From positions 1-59,162 of the forward strand of contig CANBUY010000010.1 in the NCBI GenBank assembly GCA_947372745.1: a stretch of 59,162 nucleotides of DNA, read 5' to 3'. The stretch is from Comamonadaceae bacterium (GTDB lineage Bacteria; Pseudomonadota; Gammaproteobacteria; Burkholderiales; Burkholderiaceae_C). The notes under the pieces were generated by a model. It worked only from the letters and a program-made list of their open reading frames with translations, had not been told where the DNA came from and did no database searches. Every line of letters begins with the position of its first letter. The stretch's first letter is position 1. The position numbers and the translations under genes were made by a program. Below are positions 44,231 through 53,021 of the stretch, piece after piece.

Positions 44231-44803
44231 TTAAAGCTTGCCAACGCCACTGAGCGTCAGTTTAAATTTGACTTGAACATCGTCAGCCACCATGGAGGTG
44301 TCTGCCCACTCGTTTTCGCCAATCTTGAACGCCAGACGTTTGATCGGGAAAACGCCCACTGCGGTGGTGTTGGCTCCGACTTGTGTCATGGTGAGTGGCA
44401 CCACGATATTTTGTGACTGACCCTTGACGCTGAGTTTCCCCGAGACTTCGTATTTCCCCGCTCCCAGCGATTTGAATGCACTTGAGGCAAAGGTGGCTTG
44501 CGGAAACTTGGCGGTGTTGAACCAAGGTGCTTTGGGAAGTTCGGCATCAATCTCTGGCGTGCCTAAGGTGGCGCTGGCGATATCAACGATCAAGTTAACT
44601 GTGCTTGCGGTCAGTTTTGCTGCATCGAAATGGACTTGGGCATCAAACTTCTTAAAGCGACCTTCCACGGGAACGCCCATTTGTTTGAAGGTAAAGCCGA
44701 TGTCACTTTGTGCAGACAGCAATTTTTGTTGGGCCCCTGCTGGCAGCGTCATGAGCGCCAATGTGGACAGGATCAGAGGGGAAAGGTGTTTGCTAAGTTT
44801 CAT
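44231..44803 (-). CDS. YceI-family periplasmic protein 2
   Basis: A 190-residue YceI protein, diverged from its neighbour. A signal peptide (ends LPAGAQ, about residue 25) is followed by DIGFTFKQMGVPVEGRFKKFDAQVHFD and LSVKGQSQNIVVPLTMTQ. It lies between the cytochrome b561 and the other YceI gene, with short gaps (24 and 46 bases), so the three are probably one transcript. The common b561-YceI pairing suggests quinone-related electron transfer or lipid handling. Confidence 0.9.
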   Translation of the reverse strand: MKLSKHLSPLILSTLALMTLPAGAQQKLLSAQSDIGFTFKQMGVPVEGRFKKFDAQVHFDAAKLTASTVNLIVDIASATLGTPEIDAELPKAPWFNTAKFPQATFASSAFKSLGAGKYEVSGKLSVKGQSQNIVVPLTMTQVGANTTAVGVFPIKRLAFKIGENEWADTSMVADDVQVKFKLTLSGVGKL

Positions 44804-44827
44804 CTTGGGTACTCAATGTCGTGTTAT

Positions 44828-45400
44828 TTAATGGCGACCCGGCAACATGCGCAGCAGCAAGCCATCACGGCTAAGCCACTGGTGTTTAAGGGCCGCGCCG
44901 ATGTGCAGAGCAGCCAAGCCCATAAGGGCCAGTGCCGACAGTTTGTGCAGGGGTTTGATCATCTCAGCCCACTCTTTGTTCACGGGTAGTAAATCCGGCA
45001 ATGCAATCTGTCCAAACCAGACGATAGGGAAGCCAGCTGCAGAGCTATAGGCCCAGCCCAACAAGGGCACTACCATAAACAAAGCGTAGAAGATGTGATG
45101 CGTGGCGTGGTAGATGCGGGTCTGCCAAGGCGGCATGGCGGCCACAATGGCCTGTGTCAGTGCTGGCGGTTTGTGGCTGATGCGCCACAGCAAGCGCACA
45201 ACGCTCAGTATCAGAAACGTCACGCCAGCCCATTTATGCCAGTTGTAAAGCTTCAAGCGCAAAGGCGAAAACGGCAAATCACTCATGTAAACGCCGACCG
45301 CAAACATGGCCAAGACGGTGGCACCCAAAAGCCAATGCAGGGCAATGGCCACAGCGGTGTAGTGATGTGCGGTTTGTACGGTGGCGGCGTTATTGGCCAT
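44828..45400 (-). CDS. Cytochrome b561-family protein
   Basis: A 190-residue inner-membrane di-heme cytochrome with four helices. Heme-ligand His residues are visible in VAIALHWLLGA, YNWHKWAGVTF, YHATHHIFYALF and IKPLHKLSALALMGLAALHIGAALKHQ. E. coli CybB oxidises superoxide and reduces ubiquinone. It is the first gene of the unit containing two YceI genes. Confidence 0.92.
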   Translation of the reverse strand: MANNAATVQTAHHYTAVAIALHWLLGATVLAMFAVGVYMSDLPFSPLRLKLYNWHKWAGVTFLILSVVRLLWRISHKPPALTQAIVAAMPPWQTRIYHATHHIFYALFMVVPLLGWAYSSAAGFPIVWFGQIALPDLLPVNKEWAEMIKPLHKLSALALMGLAALHIGAALKHQWLSRDGLLLRMLPGRH

Positions 45401-45662
45401 ATATCAAATCAGGCTTTCTTCAATGTATTGCGCAGCAAGTCGTTGCGATCTTGCTAGTTTATGACTCAAGTAGTGCAAATATGTTCAAGATAGTTGTTGT
45501 TTAAGTTCATTTATTTTGAATAAAGAATGGTTTGTAAAGTGAATTCCCTTGTGTTTTCGCAAATCCATTCAAGACGAGCTTTCATAAACTTGATCTCCCA
45601 TCTGGCTACACAAATAACTACAAGTACTAACGCAGCCAGTGCCCACACCAAGAGGAGACACC

Positions 45663-45845
45663 ATGCGTTCAGACCCAAAGCAACAACCATCACCACTGAT
45701 CAAGTTTGAAGATATGTCACTGGCCATGTTTAGCCAGCTTAAATTTATCAAGCCCAAAAGTGGCTTGATTTCTCGCGATGACGAGGTCACGCTCAGCCCG
45801 CAACAGCATTCCCCAGTCATGACCTCGCCTACAATTTATGGATGA
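45663..45845 (+). CDS. Small hypothetical protein (60 aa) coupled to the DsbA-like gene
   Basis: Function unknown. MRSDPKQQPSPLIKFEDMSL then AMFSQLKFIKPKSG is polar and hydrophilic with no membrane span or signal. AGGAGA lies about six bases before ATG 45663. Its TGA (45843-45845) overlaps the ATG of the downstream gene in an ATGA arrangement, which argues for coupled translation and so for a real gene. Confidence 0.6.
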   Translation: MRSDPKQQPSPLIKFEDMSLAMFSQLKFIKPKSGLISRDDEVTLSPQQHSPVMTSPTIYG

Positions 45846-46510
45846 ACTCTCCCACCCTGACCATTGATGTGATCTCTGACGTAGTTTGCCCTTGGTGTTA
45901 CATCGGCAAACGCAAGCTTGAGGCCGCTTTGGCCTTGCCTGAAGCCGATTCCCTTCCCAATGTCGTCATTCGTTGGCACCCGTTTCAGCTCAATCCCGAG
46001 ATGCCCGCTTTGGGCATCCCCCGCAAGGAATACCTCGAAGACAAGTTTGGTGGCGCTGAGCGTGCCGCTGAAATTTACGAGCGCGTGCGGGCAGCCGGAA
46101 GCGCCGTGGGCTTGGCTCTAAACATCGATGGCATTACCCAGCAGCCCAACACCTTGGCAGCCCACGCGCTCATCGCCTTTGCCCAATTGGGAGATGCCGA
46201 TGGTGGTGACGTGAAAGAGCGACTGCTCAGGGCTTATTTTGTTGAAAACCGATTCATCGGCAACCCTGATGTTTTGGCCAATATCGCTGAAGAATCAGGG
46301 CTCAATGGTGAAGACGCCCGAGCCTTCGTGACCGATCCGGAGCACTTGGCCGATGTCGCGGAAGAAGACGCCCGCATTCGTGCCATGGACATCAGCGGCG
46401 TGCCATTCTTCATTTTTAATCAAAGCGTGAGCGTATCAGGCGCGCAAGATCCTGCTATTTTGCTCGGTGCCATGCAGCAAGCCGTGGCCCGAAAAGCGCA
46501 GGGACGTTAA
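45842..46510 (+). CDS. DsbA-family oxidoreductase, FrnE-like
   Basis: A 222-residue thioredoxin-fold protein without signal peptide, so cytoplasmic. The redox motif C16-P-W-C19 in DVVCPWCYIGKRKLE, the FQLNPEMP loop and the C-terminal ISGVPFFIFNQSVSVSGAQDP with cis-Pro are FrnE features. Homologues act in polyketide isomerisation or stress tolerance; the role here is unknown. It starts on the stop of the 60-residue gene. Confidence 0.88.
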   Translation: MNSPTLTIDVISDVVCPWCYIGKRKLEAALALPEADSLPNVVIRWHPFQLNPEMPALGIPRKEYLEDKFGGAERAAEIYERVRAAGSAVGLALNIDGITQQPNTLAAHALIAFAQLGDADGGDVKERLLRAYFVENRFIGNPDVLANIAEESGLNGEDARAFVTDPEHLADVAEEDARIRAMDISGVPFFIFNQSVSVSGAQDPAILLGAMQQAVARKAQGR

Positions 46511-47361
46511 GGCGCAGTTTGCGCTGTTTGAGCCAAGGCAGGCGCGTGCTTGTTGGGGGCGATTGATTCATCCATCCAGCGGCGCAAGTCCCGCCACATC
46601 CGATTCATTTCGTCTTCTGACGGTGTTTTTTGGGCGCTGCTGAGCTCGATGGTCACCACGGGCATTCCTTTATGAACGCCTCCATAGTTGCCAAGCGAGC
46701 CCGGGAAGACGCCGACCTGATCAAGGTATAAACGGCCTAGGCGGGTGGGCGGCATGGTGGGGCCATCAAAGTCAAGCACCCCATAAGGGGCATGAATGCT
46801 CACGATGAGGTTGGGTTTGAAGCGTTCCATCTCATCAAATAAAAATTTTGACTCTGGCTCGCTCAGGGCTTTTTTGCCCGGCCAACGTCTGGGGTCCTTG
46901 AGCGTTTTCTTGACCCAGTAATCAGCGGCCTCAAGATCCCAGCGGGGCGTGGGAAAGTTGCGGTTCAAGTCCACGCCATTGGCGTTCACCCGGCTTGAGG
47001 GTCGGCTGAACAAGCCATCCGGGTTGAGCGCCGGAATGAATCGCCACTGATTGGGCGTCGTTTCGGCTTGCGCCCGTTCAATCCAGTGGAGCGCCACCGA
47101 TGCTGAGGACAACTCATCACCGTGCATGCCACCGATCACCAAAATACGCAGTCCATTGCCCTGGGCCTGAACATCACGGACGTAAATCGTGCGCCCCTTA
47201 ACGCTGCGAGCGTTGCTTGGCTGCAGTTTTGCATTGGTGCAAAGCGCATGATTCACATTAGGGAGTCGAGCATAAAAATCATCGCAAATGCCCGCAGACA
47301 GTGCTTGACCAGCTATTACAAAGCTAGCTGAGATAAGCAGCATTTGGAGAGTGAAATTCAT
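46507..47361 (-). CDS. M14-family zinc carboxypeptidase, murein-peptide amidase-like (MpaA)
   Basis: A 284-residue exported peptidase with signal peptide (about residues 1-23, ending ALSAG). The metal ligands His-x2-Glu lie in GGMHGDELSSASV, the third His in SIHAPYGVLD and the catalytic Glu in PVVTIELSS. NANGVDLNRNFP is the substrate-binding Asn-Arg region. Its E. coli relative MpaA cleaves the gamma-D-Glu-mesoDAP bond. It converges on the DsbA-like gene and overlaps it by four bases. Confidence 0.85.
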   Translation of the reverse strand: MNFTLQMLLISASFVIAGQALSAGICDDFYARLPNVNHALCTNAKLQPSNARSVKGRTIYVRDVQAQGNGLRILVIGGMHGDELSSASVALHWIERAQAETTPNQWRFIPALNPDGLFSRPSSRVNANGVDLNRNFPTPRWDLEAADYWVKKTLKDPRRWPGKKALSEPESKFLFDEMERFKPNLIVSIHAPYGVLDFDGPTMPPTRLGRLYLDQVGVFPGSLGNYGGVHKGMPVVTIELSSAQKTPSEDEMNRMWRDLRRWMDESIAPNKHAPALAQTAQTAP

Positions 47362-47459
47362 CCCTTATTTTATTCACCCATTGGGGTGGTTTTGAGTCCG
47401 ACCCAAGGATATGCAAAGCCCTGTTTCATGAGGTTTCAAAATTCGGTTAAATTGTGCGG

Positions 47460-47978
47460 ATGACTTTGATTGATTTAAGCCTTAAGGCCGACCCCCCTAA
47501 TTTTTCCAAACCCGAGTTTCGAGCCGCTTTAGGCATGTTTGCTACCGGTGTGACCATCGTTACCGCTCGCAGTGCCGAGGGTGAGTTTGTTGGACTCACG
47601 GCCAATTCTTTTAATTCCGTCTCGATGGATCCGCCTCTGGTGTTGTGGAGTCTGTCAAAGGCGGCAGCGTCCATGCACGCTTTCAGCACGGGTTCGCACT
47701 ACGCCATCAATATCCTGAGCGCCGACCAACAAGCGCTGGCCATGCGCTTTGCCTCCAAGGGCGTTGATCGCTTTGCTGACCTTGCATTCACACAGGGCAC
47801 AGGCGGTGCCCCCTTGTTGGCGGGTGCGGTCGCCACCTTTGAGTGTTTTAACCGCAGCCGCTATGAAGAAGGCGATCACGTGATTTTTGTCGGTGAAGTT
47901 GAGCGCTGCTCACATCGCGAAGGTGCTTCACCGCTGCTCTACCACGGCGGAAAGTTTTACGCCGAACACCCGCTCTAG
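47460..47978 (+). CDS. Flavin reductase family protein
   Basis: A 172-residue FMN-binding oxidoreductase. FRAALGMFATGVTIVTARSAEGEFVGLTANSFNSVSMDPPLVLWSLSK is the typical split-barrel flavin-reductase opening. HVIFVGEVERCSHREGASPLLYHGGKFY ends it. It supplies reduced flavin to a monooxygenase in known cases; no partner is adjacent. ATG 47460 is used over GTG 47454. The exporter gene starts ten bases after its stop. Confidence 0.9.
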   Translation: MTLIDLSLKADPPNFSKPEFRAALGMFATGVTIVTARSAEGEFVGLTANSFNSVSMDPPLVLWSLSKAAASMHAFSTGSHYAINILSADQQALAMRFASKGVDRFADLAFTQGTGGAPLLAGAVATFECFNRSRYEEGDHVIFVGEVERCSHREGASPLLYHGGKFYAEHPL

Positions 47979-47988
47979 CACCACAACC

Positions 47989-48888
47989 ATGACCCAACGC
48001 AAAACCCATCTTGACGGTATTGCCGTTGGTCTGCTACTGGTTTGCTGCTTGTTTTGGGGCTTTCAGCAAGTACTCGTAAAAGCAACGATCCCTGAGTTGC
48101 CCCCTGTATTTCAAGCGGCCATTCGGTTTGCGGGGGCAACGGTGTTGCTGTGGCTCTGGTGTCTTTGGCGCGGTGTCCAGCTCTTTGACCGTGATCGGTC
48201 CCTGGTGCCCGGCGTGTTGGCAGGGGGCTTGTTTGCTTTGGAGTTCGCCTGTCTTTATGCCGGTTTGCAGTTTAGTGCGGCGTCTCGTTTGACCGTGTTC
48301 CTTTACACCGCGCCCTTTTGGGTGGCTATTTTGCTGCCCCTTTTCGTCAAGTCTGAAAAATTGCTACGTGTTCAATGGCTGGGCTTGAGTCTGGCGTTTC
48401 TCGCCGTTGTGTTTGCCTTTGGTGACGGCTTGGGCGCTGGCAGCCACCCCAAACAATGGTTGGGTGACGTGCTGGCCATTAGCGCCGGCATGTTCTGGGG
48501 TTTGACCACCATCGTCATCCGCAGCACGCGTCTGGCACGTGTTTCGCCTGAAAAATTACTGTTCTACCAAGTGACCGTCAGCACGGCGGTCCTCCCCGCG
48601 CTTTCCTGGCTGATGGGGGAGCAATGGTTGTGGCGTTTCAGCCCGTTCGCTGGCCTCTCGCTGCTGGTTCAAACCGTGGCAGGGGCCTTTGCCAGCTACC
48701 TGGCCTGGATGTGGATGTTGGGGCGCTACCCGGCCACCCAAATTTCATCCTTCGTCTTTCTGACCCCTGTCTGTGCCCTATTTTTTGGATCACTCTGGTT
48801 GAATGAGCCCGTCACGCTCAATCTCATCGGTGCCTTGGCGCTGGTGGCCGCTGGCATCGTGCTGGTGAATCGCCGACCATCACCTTAA
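47989..48888 (+). CDS. EamA-family DMT permease
   Basis: A 299-residue inner-membrane exporter with about ten helices and two EamA repeats (GLLLVCCLFWGFQQVLVKATIPELPP at the start and WLGDVLAISAGMFWGLTTIVIRSTR in the middle). The substrate is unknown. ATG 47989 follows the flavin reductase stop by ten bases, so they are likely co-transcribed. The region upstream in frame belongs to the reductase. Confidence 0.88.
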   Translation: MTQRKTHLDGIAVGLLLVCCLFWGFQQVLVKATIPELPPVFQAAIRFAGATVLLWLWCLWRGVQLFDRDRSLVPGVLAGGLFALEFACLYAGLQFSAASRLTVFLYTAPFWVAILLPLFVKSEKLLRVQWLGLSLAFLAVVFAFGDGLGAGSHPKQWLGDVLAISAGMFWGLTTIVIRSTRLARVSPEKLLFYQVTVSTAVLPALSWLMGEQWLWRFSPFAGLSLLVQTVAGAFASYLAWMWMLGRYPATQISSFVFLTPVCALFFGSLWLNEPVTLNLIGALALVAAGIVLVNRRPSP

Positions 48889-48955
48889 AAATTGCGTCCT
48901 ACAAAAAGAATCAAGCAAACTCACCGCATGTCAGGGCCTTAAGATAGCCGCCACC

Positions 48956-49357
48956 ATGTTTGAAAACATCACCCCCTTACTCGTCCACTGGGGCATCACG
49001 GCCTTGTCGCTCTGGGTTGCCAGTCATGTATTTGGTGGCATCCGATTTGCTGACAACTCTTCATTGTGGGTGTCGGCGCTGCTTCTGGGTTTTGCCAACA
49101 GTGTGGTCAAACCCTTGCTGATTGTGCTGACCCTGCCACTCACGGTGCTGACTTTTGGCTCTTTTTTGCTGGTCATCAATGCCTTGATGGTTCTGCTGGT
49201 GGCCAAACTGGTGCGCGGGTTTACCGTGTCTGGTTTTTGGACGGCTTTCTTTGCCAGTCTGTTCATTGCACTCTTTAGTTTATTGCTGGAAGCGCTTGTT
49301 CCTGGCGGCAGTGCGCATCACCGAATCGAAATGCCCCACAGTGGCATTTGGCTTTAA
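48956..49357 (+). CDS. PF04020-type small integral membrane protein, second copy
   Basis: A 133-residue protein with four helices and the family core KPLLIVLTLPLTVLTFGSFLLVINALM, close to the RPILVLLTLPVTVITLG core of the protein at 724-1077. Unlike that copy it has a 20-residue hydrophilic tail with two adjacent His (HHRIEMPHSG). Role unknown. A terminator follows at 49401-49428. Confidence 0.85.
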   Translation: MFENITPLLVHWGITALSLWVASHVFGGIRFADNSSLWVSALLLGFANSVVKPLLIVLTLPLTVLTFGSFLLVINALMVLLVAKLVRGFTVSGFWTAFFASLFIALFSLLLEALVPGGSAHHRIEMPHSGIWL

Positions 49358-49400
49358 AGAGAAGTCGTTGCCCGGCAATAGGGAGGGTCGTTTATTGACC

Positions 49401-49428
49401 AAAAAAAAGACCCCAAAGGGTCTTTTTT
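49401..49428. terminator. Bidirectional intrinsic terminator
   Basis: A-run 49401-49408, stem AGACCC, loop CAAA, stem GGGTCT and a T-run to 49428. It serves the PF04020 gene on the plus strand and the convergent histone-like gene on the minus strand. Confidence 0.9.
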
Positions 49429-49453
49429 CAACGCATAGCTTGAACTAAAAAGT

Positions 49454-49915
49454 TTACTTCTTGGCAGCGCGCTTGACGGCTTTCTTGGCCACAACAGCTT
49501 TAGTCACAGCGGCTTTAGGAGCGACAGCTTTAGGGGCTGCCTTGGCTGCAGGCTTGGCCACAGCGGCTGCTTTTGTTGCTTTTGCGGGTGCAGCAGCTTT
49601 GGCAGGTGCAGCAACGGCTGCCACTGGTGCGGCTTTCAGTGCAGCGCGTTGTGCACGCAAAACATTGATGTCGGCGGTGAGTTTGTCTTTGCGCTCGGTG
49701 AGCTTGGCGATGTTGGCGCTGAGCTTGGCGATTGCATTAGCGGTTTTGGAAACAGCTGGCTTTTTAGCAGGTGCTTTCGCAGCAGGCTTAACCGCTTTAG
49801 CGGGTGCCGCGGCGGCCTTTGGAGCGACCGACTTTGGTGCTACTTTTGCTGGTGCAACTTTCTTTGCAGTGACTGGGGACTTGGCTTTTTGAGCCGTTTT
49901 TTTCGCAGTTGCCAT
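49454..49915 (-). CDS. Histone H1-like Lys/Ala/Pro-rich protein with central coiled coil
   Basis: A 153-residue, very basic protein. Residues 1-55 and 92-153 are Lys-Ala-Pro-rich low-complexity tails with repeats of the type KxAAPKA, as in eukaryotic H1 tails and the bacterial H1-like proteins of Bordetella and Chlamydia. The central residues 56-90 (ANAIAKLSANIAKLTERKDK and on) form a predicted coiled coil. It likely binds DNA or RNA through the tails and oligomerises through the middle. AAGGAAAA precedes the ATG. Tail length probably varies between strains by repeat slippage. Confidence 0.8.
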   Translation of the reverse strand: MATAKKTAQKAKSPVTAKKVAPAKVAPKSVAPKAAAAPAKAVKPAAKAPAKKPAVSKTANAIAKLSANIAKLTERKDKLTADINVLRAQRAALKAAPVAAVAAPAKAAAPAKATKAAAVAKPAAKAAPKAVAPKAAVTKAVVAKKAVKRAAKK

Positions 49916-50011
49916 TTTAGTTTTCCTTTTAATGATGAGCTGGTTCAGATCATTGACCAGTGCCCTATTGTCGCAAATTTTTTCAACTTGCTATCATTTT
50001 TATTTTTGGTA

Positions 50012-51262
50012 CTAAACCACGCCTGCCTTGCGGAGGTTTTCAATCGCTGTGGCATCCAATCCCAAGCTCGCCAACACCTCGTTGGTGTGCTCACCTAAAG
50101 CGGGCGGCGCGCGATGCAGTACAGGCGGGTTGTCCATCAGCCGCAGTGGGCTTGCGACGCTGTCGATGGATGCAATCGATGTTTTTGCCTGTGCGTCAGG
50201 TGCCAAAGCTTGCTTGACGACCAAGCCTCTTGCTTGAACCTGGGCGTCTTGAAAAGCTTGCCCGATGTCGTTGATGGGGCCGCAAGGAACGGCCTTGTCC
50301 TCCAGAAGCGCGACCCACTGCGCAGTAGTACGGGTGCGTGTGAGGATCTGCATTTGTGGGATGAGTGACTCGCGGTTTTTGACGCGCAGGGTGTTGGTGG
50401 CAAAGCGTGCGTCCGCTGCCCAATCGGGGCTATCCACGGCGTCGCAAAAGCGGGCAAACTGTCCATCGTTGCCCACGGCCAGCAGCATGGCGCCATCTTG
50501 TGTTTCAAAGTCTTGGTAGGGCACCAGGCTGGGGTGGCTGTTGCCTTGACGTTGTGGCACCTTGCCTGTGTTGAGAAAGCCTCCCGCTTGGTTGGCCAAA
50601 ATCGCCATGCCAACGTCGAGCAAGGCCATGTCGATGTGCTGGCCTTCTCCTGTGCGGTGGCGCACTTCAATGGCGGCCAGGATGGCGCTGCAAGCGTACA
50701 CACCCGTGAAAATATCGGTAAGTGCTACGCCCACCCTCAGCGGTCCGCCGCCTTGTACGTCGTCAGGTCGTCCGGTGATGCTCATCATGCCGCTCATGGC
50801 TTGAATCATGAGGTCGTAGCCCGCGCGTTCGGCGTAAGGTCCGGTTTGGCCGAAGCCGGTCACCGAGCAATAAATTAGACGCGGGTTGAGGGCTTTGAGG
50901 CTGGCGTAGTCCAGCCCGTAATGCGCCAGGCCCCCGACCTTGAAGTTCTCCACCAAGATGTCACTGCTCAGAGCCATTTGGCGAATGATGGCCTGGCCTT
51001 CGGGGTGGGCGATGTCGAGCGTGATGGCGCGTTTGTTTCGGTTGCAGGCGGTGAAGTACGCGGCTTGGTCGGTGTCTTGCCCGTGCTCGTCTTTTAAGAA
51101 GGGTGGACCCCAGTGGCGAGTGTCGTCGCCAGCGCCGGGGCGTTCTACTTTGATGACATCAGCTCCCAAGTCAGCCAGCATCTGGGTGCACCAGGGCCCG
51201 GCCAGCACACGGGAGAGGTCGAGTACTTTGAGGTGGGCGAGGGCGGCTTGTTTTTGTGTCAT
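50012..51262 (-). CDS. CaiB/BaiF family CoA-transferase, probable glutarate CoA-transferase
   Basis: A 416-residue type III CoA-transferase. VLDLSRVLAGPWCTQMLADLGADVIKVERP is the family opening. The catalytic Asp lies in DLMIQAMSGMMSITG. GPLRVGVALTDIFTGVYA and the C-terminal PALGEHTNEVLASLGL complete it. Pairing with glutaryl-CoA dehydrogenase suggests succinyl-CoA:glutarate transfer; that is inferred. It is downstream of gcdH on the same strand, separated by 314 bases holding the hairpin repeat pair. Confidence 0.88.
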   Translation of the reverse strand: MTQKQAALAHLKVLDLSRVLAGPWCTQMLADLGADVIKVERPGAGDDTRHWGPPFLKDEHGQDTDQAAYFTACNRNKRAITLDIAHPEGQAIIRQMALSSDILVENFKVGGLAHYGLDYASLKALNPRLIYCSVTGFGQTGPYAERAGYDLMIQAMSGMMSITGRPDDVQGGGPLRVGVALTDIFTGVYACSAILAAIEVRHRTGEGQHIDMALLDVGMAILANQAGGFLNTGKVPQRQGNSHPSLVPYQDFETQDGAMLLAVGNDGQFARFCDAVDSPDWAADARFATNTLRVKNRESLIPQMQILTRTRTTAQWVALLEDKAVPCGPINDIGQAFQDAQVQARGLVVKQALAPDAQAKTSIASIDSVASPLRLMDNPPVLHRAPPALGEHTNEVLASLGLDATAIENLRKAGVV

Positions 51263-51339
51263 GGTGGTCTTTTACTGTGAGCTAATATTATGTTGCTGTT
51301 GCTACGGGTGAAGTCCGATAGCCGACCAGATGTGTGCCT

Positions 51340-51415
51340 GCCCTGAGGGGCAACGCCGGGGCCCTCATCTGTCCTGCTGGCCAGCAAATCGGTCCCCAGC
51401 GTTGCCCCTCAGGGC
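51340..51415 (+). repeat. Hairpin repeat A (CCTCAT/AAATCGG family)
   Basis: Outer arms GCCCTGAGGGGCAACGC (51340-51356) and its exact reverse complement (51399-51415), extended inside by GGGG/CCCC. The core has CCTCAT (51363-51368), an inner stem CTGTCC-TGCT-GGCCAG and AAATCGG (51386-51392). It faces repeat B in inverted orientation 36 bases away. Confidence 0.85.
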
Positions 51416-51451
51416 GAGACGGCGACTGACTTGCGCGACTACTTACACGCC

Positions 51452-51530
51452 GCAGTGCTTGGGGGTTTGGCCCCCTCCGATTTGTGCGCATTTGGCACCA
51501 TGAGGCGGGGGCCAGACCCCCAAGCCCTGC
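51452..51530 (-). repeat. Hairpin repeat B, inverted partner of A
   Basis: Arms 51452-51475 and 51507-51530 pair at 22 of 24 positions (GCAGTGCTTGGGGG against CCCCCAAGCCCTGC). On the minus strand the core reads CCTCAT, a variable GTGC/GCAC inner stem and AAATCGG. The arm sequence is unrelated to that of A. Confidence 0.8.
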
Positions 51531-51576
51531 ACCCAAACCCCGTCAGCAAACCGTGCACCCAAAAAGCCTCAAAAAA

Positions 51577-52773
51577 TCAGTTGCTAAAAGCAGCAATCCC
51601 CGTCTGGGCCCGTCCCAAAATCAGGGCGTGAATATCGTGCGTGCCTTCGTAGGTGTTGACCACTTCCAGGTTGACCAAGTGGCGGGCCACGCCGTATTCG
51701 TCGGAGATGCCGTTGCCGCCCATCATGTCGCGGGCCAAGCGGGCGATGTCCAAAGACTTGCCGCAGGAATTGCGTTTGAGGATGGACGTGATTTCCACCG
51801 CCGCAATGCCTTCATCCTTCATGCGGCCCAAGCGCAGGCAGCCTTGCAGGCCCAGCGCGATTTCGGTTTGCATATCAGCGAGTTTTTTCTGGATCAGCTG
51901 GTTGGCCGCCAACGGGCGTCCGAACTGGATGCGGTCCATGGTGTACTGGCGCGAGCGGAACCAGCAGTCTTCAGCGGCACCCAAAGCGCCCCAGGCAATA
52001 CCGTAGCGGGCGGAGTTGAGGCAAGTGAACGGGCCTTTGAGACCTTGCACTTCGGGGAAGGCATTTTCTTCAGGGCAAAACACGCCGTCCATCACGATCT
52101 CGCCGGTGATGCTGGCACGCAAGCCCACTTTGCCGTGAATGGCGGGGGCGCTCAAACCGGCCATGCCTTTTTCCAGCACAAAGCCGCGAATCGGACCCAC
52201 CTGACCAGACTCGGAGACTTCTTTGGCCCACACCACAAACACATCGGCAATCGGGCTGTTCGAGATCCACATCTTGGCGCCCGTCAACTTGTAGCCGCCA
52301 GCCACTTTGTGGGCGCGGGTGATCATCGAGTTGGGGTCAGAGCCGTGGTCAGGCTCGGTCAGGCCAAAGCAGCCGATCCATTCTCCGGTGGCCAACTTAG
52401 GCAGGTATTTCTGGCGCTGGCCTTCGGTTCCGAATTCAAAAATAGGCACCATCACCAAAGAACTTTGCACGCTCATCATGGAGCGGTAGCCCGAGTCCAC
52501 GCGCTCGACCTCGCGTGCAATCAGGCCGTAGGCGACATAGTTGAGGCCGGGGCCACCGTAGGCTTCAGGGATCGTGGGGCCGAGCAGGCCGAGCTCACCC
52601 ATCTCCCGGAAGATGCTGGCGTCAGTTTGCTCTTTGCGAAAGGCCTCCACCACGCGGGGCTGGAGCTTGTCCTGGCAGTAAGCCGCCGCCGCATCGCGCA
52701 CCATGCGCTCGTCGTCGCTGAGTTGGCTGTCGAGTAAAAAGGGGTCTTGCCAGTTGAAGCTTGCGTTTGCCAT
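51577..52773 (-). CDS. gcdH: Glutaryl-CoA dehydrogenase
   Basis: A 398-residue FAD enzyme of the acyl-CoA dehydrogenase family that oxidises and decarboxylates glutaryl-CoA to crotonyl-CoA in lysine/tryptophan and glutarate breakdown. [77 protein letters not shown] and the catalytic Glu region [20 protein letters not shown] are diagnostic. ATG 52773 has GGAG eight bases upstream. Divergent LysR gene at 53022 is its likely regulator. Confidence 0.96.
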   Translation of the reverse strand: MANASFNWQDPFLLDSQLSDDERMVRDAAAAYCQDKLQPRVVEAFRKEQTDASIFREMGELGLLGPTIPEAYGGPGLNYVAYGLIAREVERVDSGYRSMMSVQSSLVMVPIFEFGTEGQRQKYLPKLATGEWIGCFGLTEPDHGSDPNSMITRAHKVAGGYKLTGAKMWISNSPIADVFVVWAKEVSESGQVGPIRGFVLEKGMAGLSAPAIHGKVGLRASITGEIVMDGVFCPEENAFPEVQGLKGPFTCLNSARYGIAWGALGAAEDCWFRSRQYTMDRIQFGRPLAANQLIQKKLADMQTEIALGLQGCLRLGRMKDEGIAAVEITSILKRNSCGKSLDIARLARDMMGGNGISDEYGVARHLVNLEVVNTYEGTHDIHALILGRAQTGIAAFSN

Positions 52774-53021
52774 AGGGAATCTCCAGATGATGGGGGTGAA
52801 AAATGAGGCTGCCAACGCAGCCCATGTCCCATGGTAACCAGCTTTGCAGGCGGTTGGCAAACGACTTCTCGTCATCTAGTTATGTGATTAACTAATAGCT
52901 AGTTCTTCGTAAAAAATTAATATTAATAGATTTAAGTTCTTAATGGCTGAGCTTGTATAGCTATTAAAAATATAGTGATATTGAACTCTTAATAGAGCAC
53001 ATTGTGTATATTCTGCACACC
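52774..53021. promoter_or_regulatory. gcdH/LysR divergent promoter region
   Basis: A 248-base AT-rich gap. It holds the palindrome TTAATATTAA near 52917-52926, the related words TTAAGTTCTTAATGG and TTGAACTCTTAATAG, and on the minus strand TAGCTATACAAGC (52951-52963), which resembles the interspersed repeat core. LysR binding sites are likely here but not pinned down. Confidence 0.45.

Noticed and set aside
49461..49892. Long open frame on the plus strand opposite the histone-like gene
   Set aside because: It is the mirror of Lys/Ala-rich codons, giving an artificial Ala/Phe/Leu-rich protein; the minus frame has the ribosome-binding site and the known H1-like composition.
51340..51530. Integron attC sites or a hammerhead ribozyme as identity of the hairpin repeats
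   Set aside because: The RYYYAAC/GTTRRRY boxes of attC are absent, and the CTGATGA...GAAA core of hammerheads is not present on either strand.
51484..52737. 417-residue plus-strand frame overlapping gcdH
   Set aside because: The product is His/Ala/Val-rich and antisense to a full-length, motif-complete glutaryl-CoA dehydrogenase.
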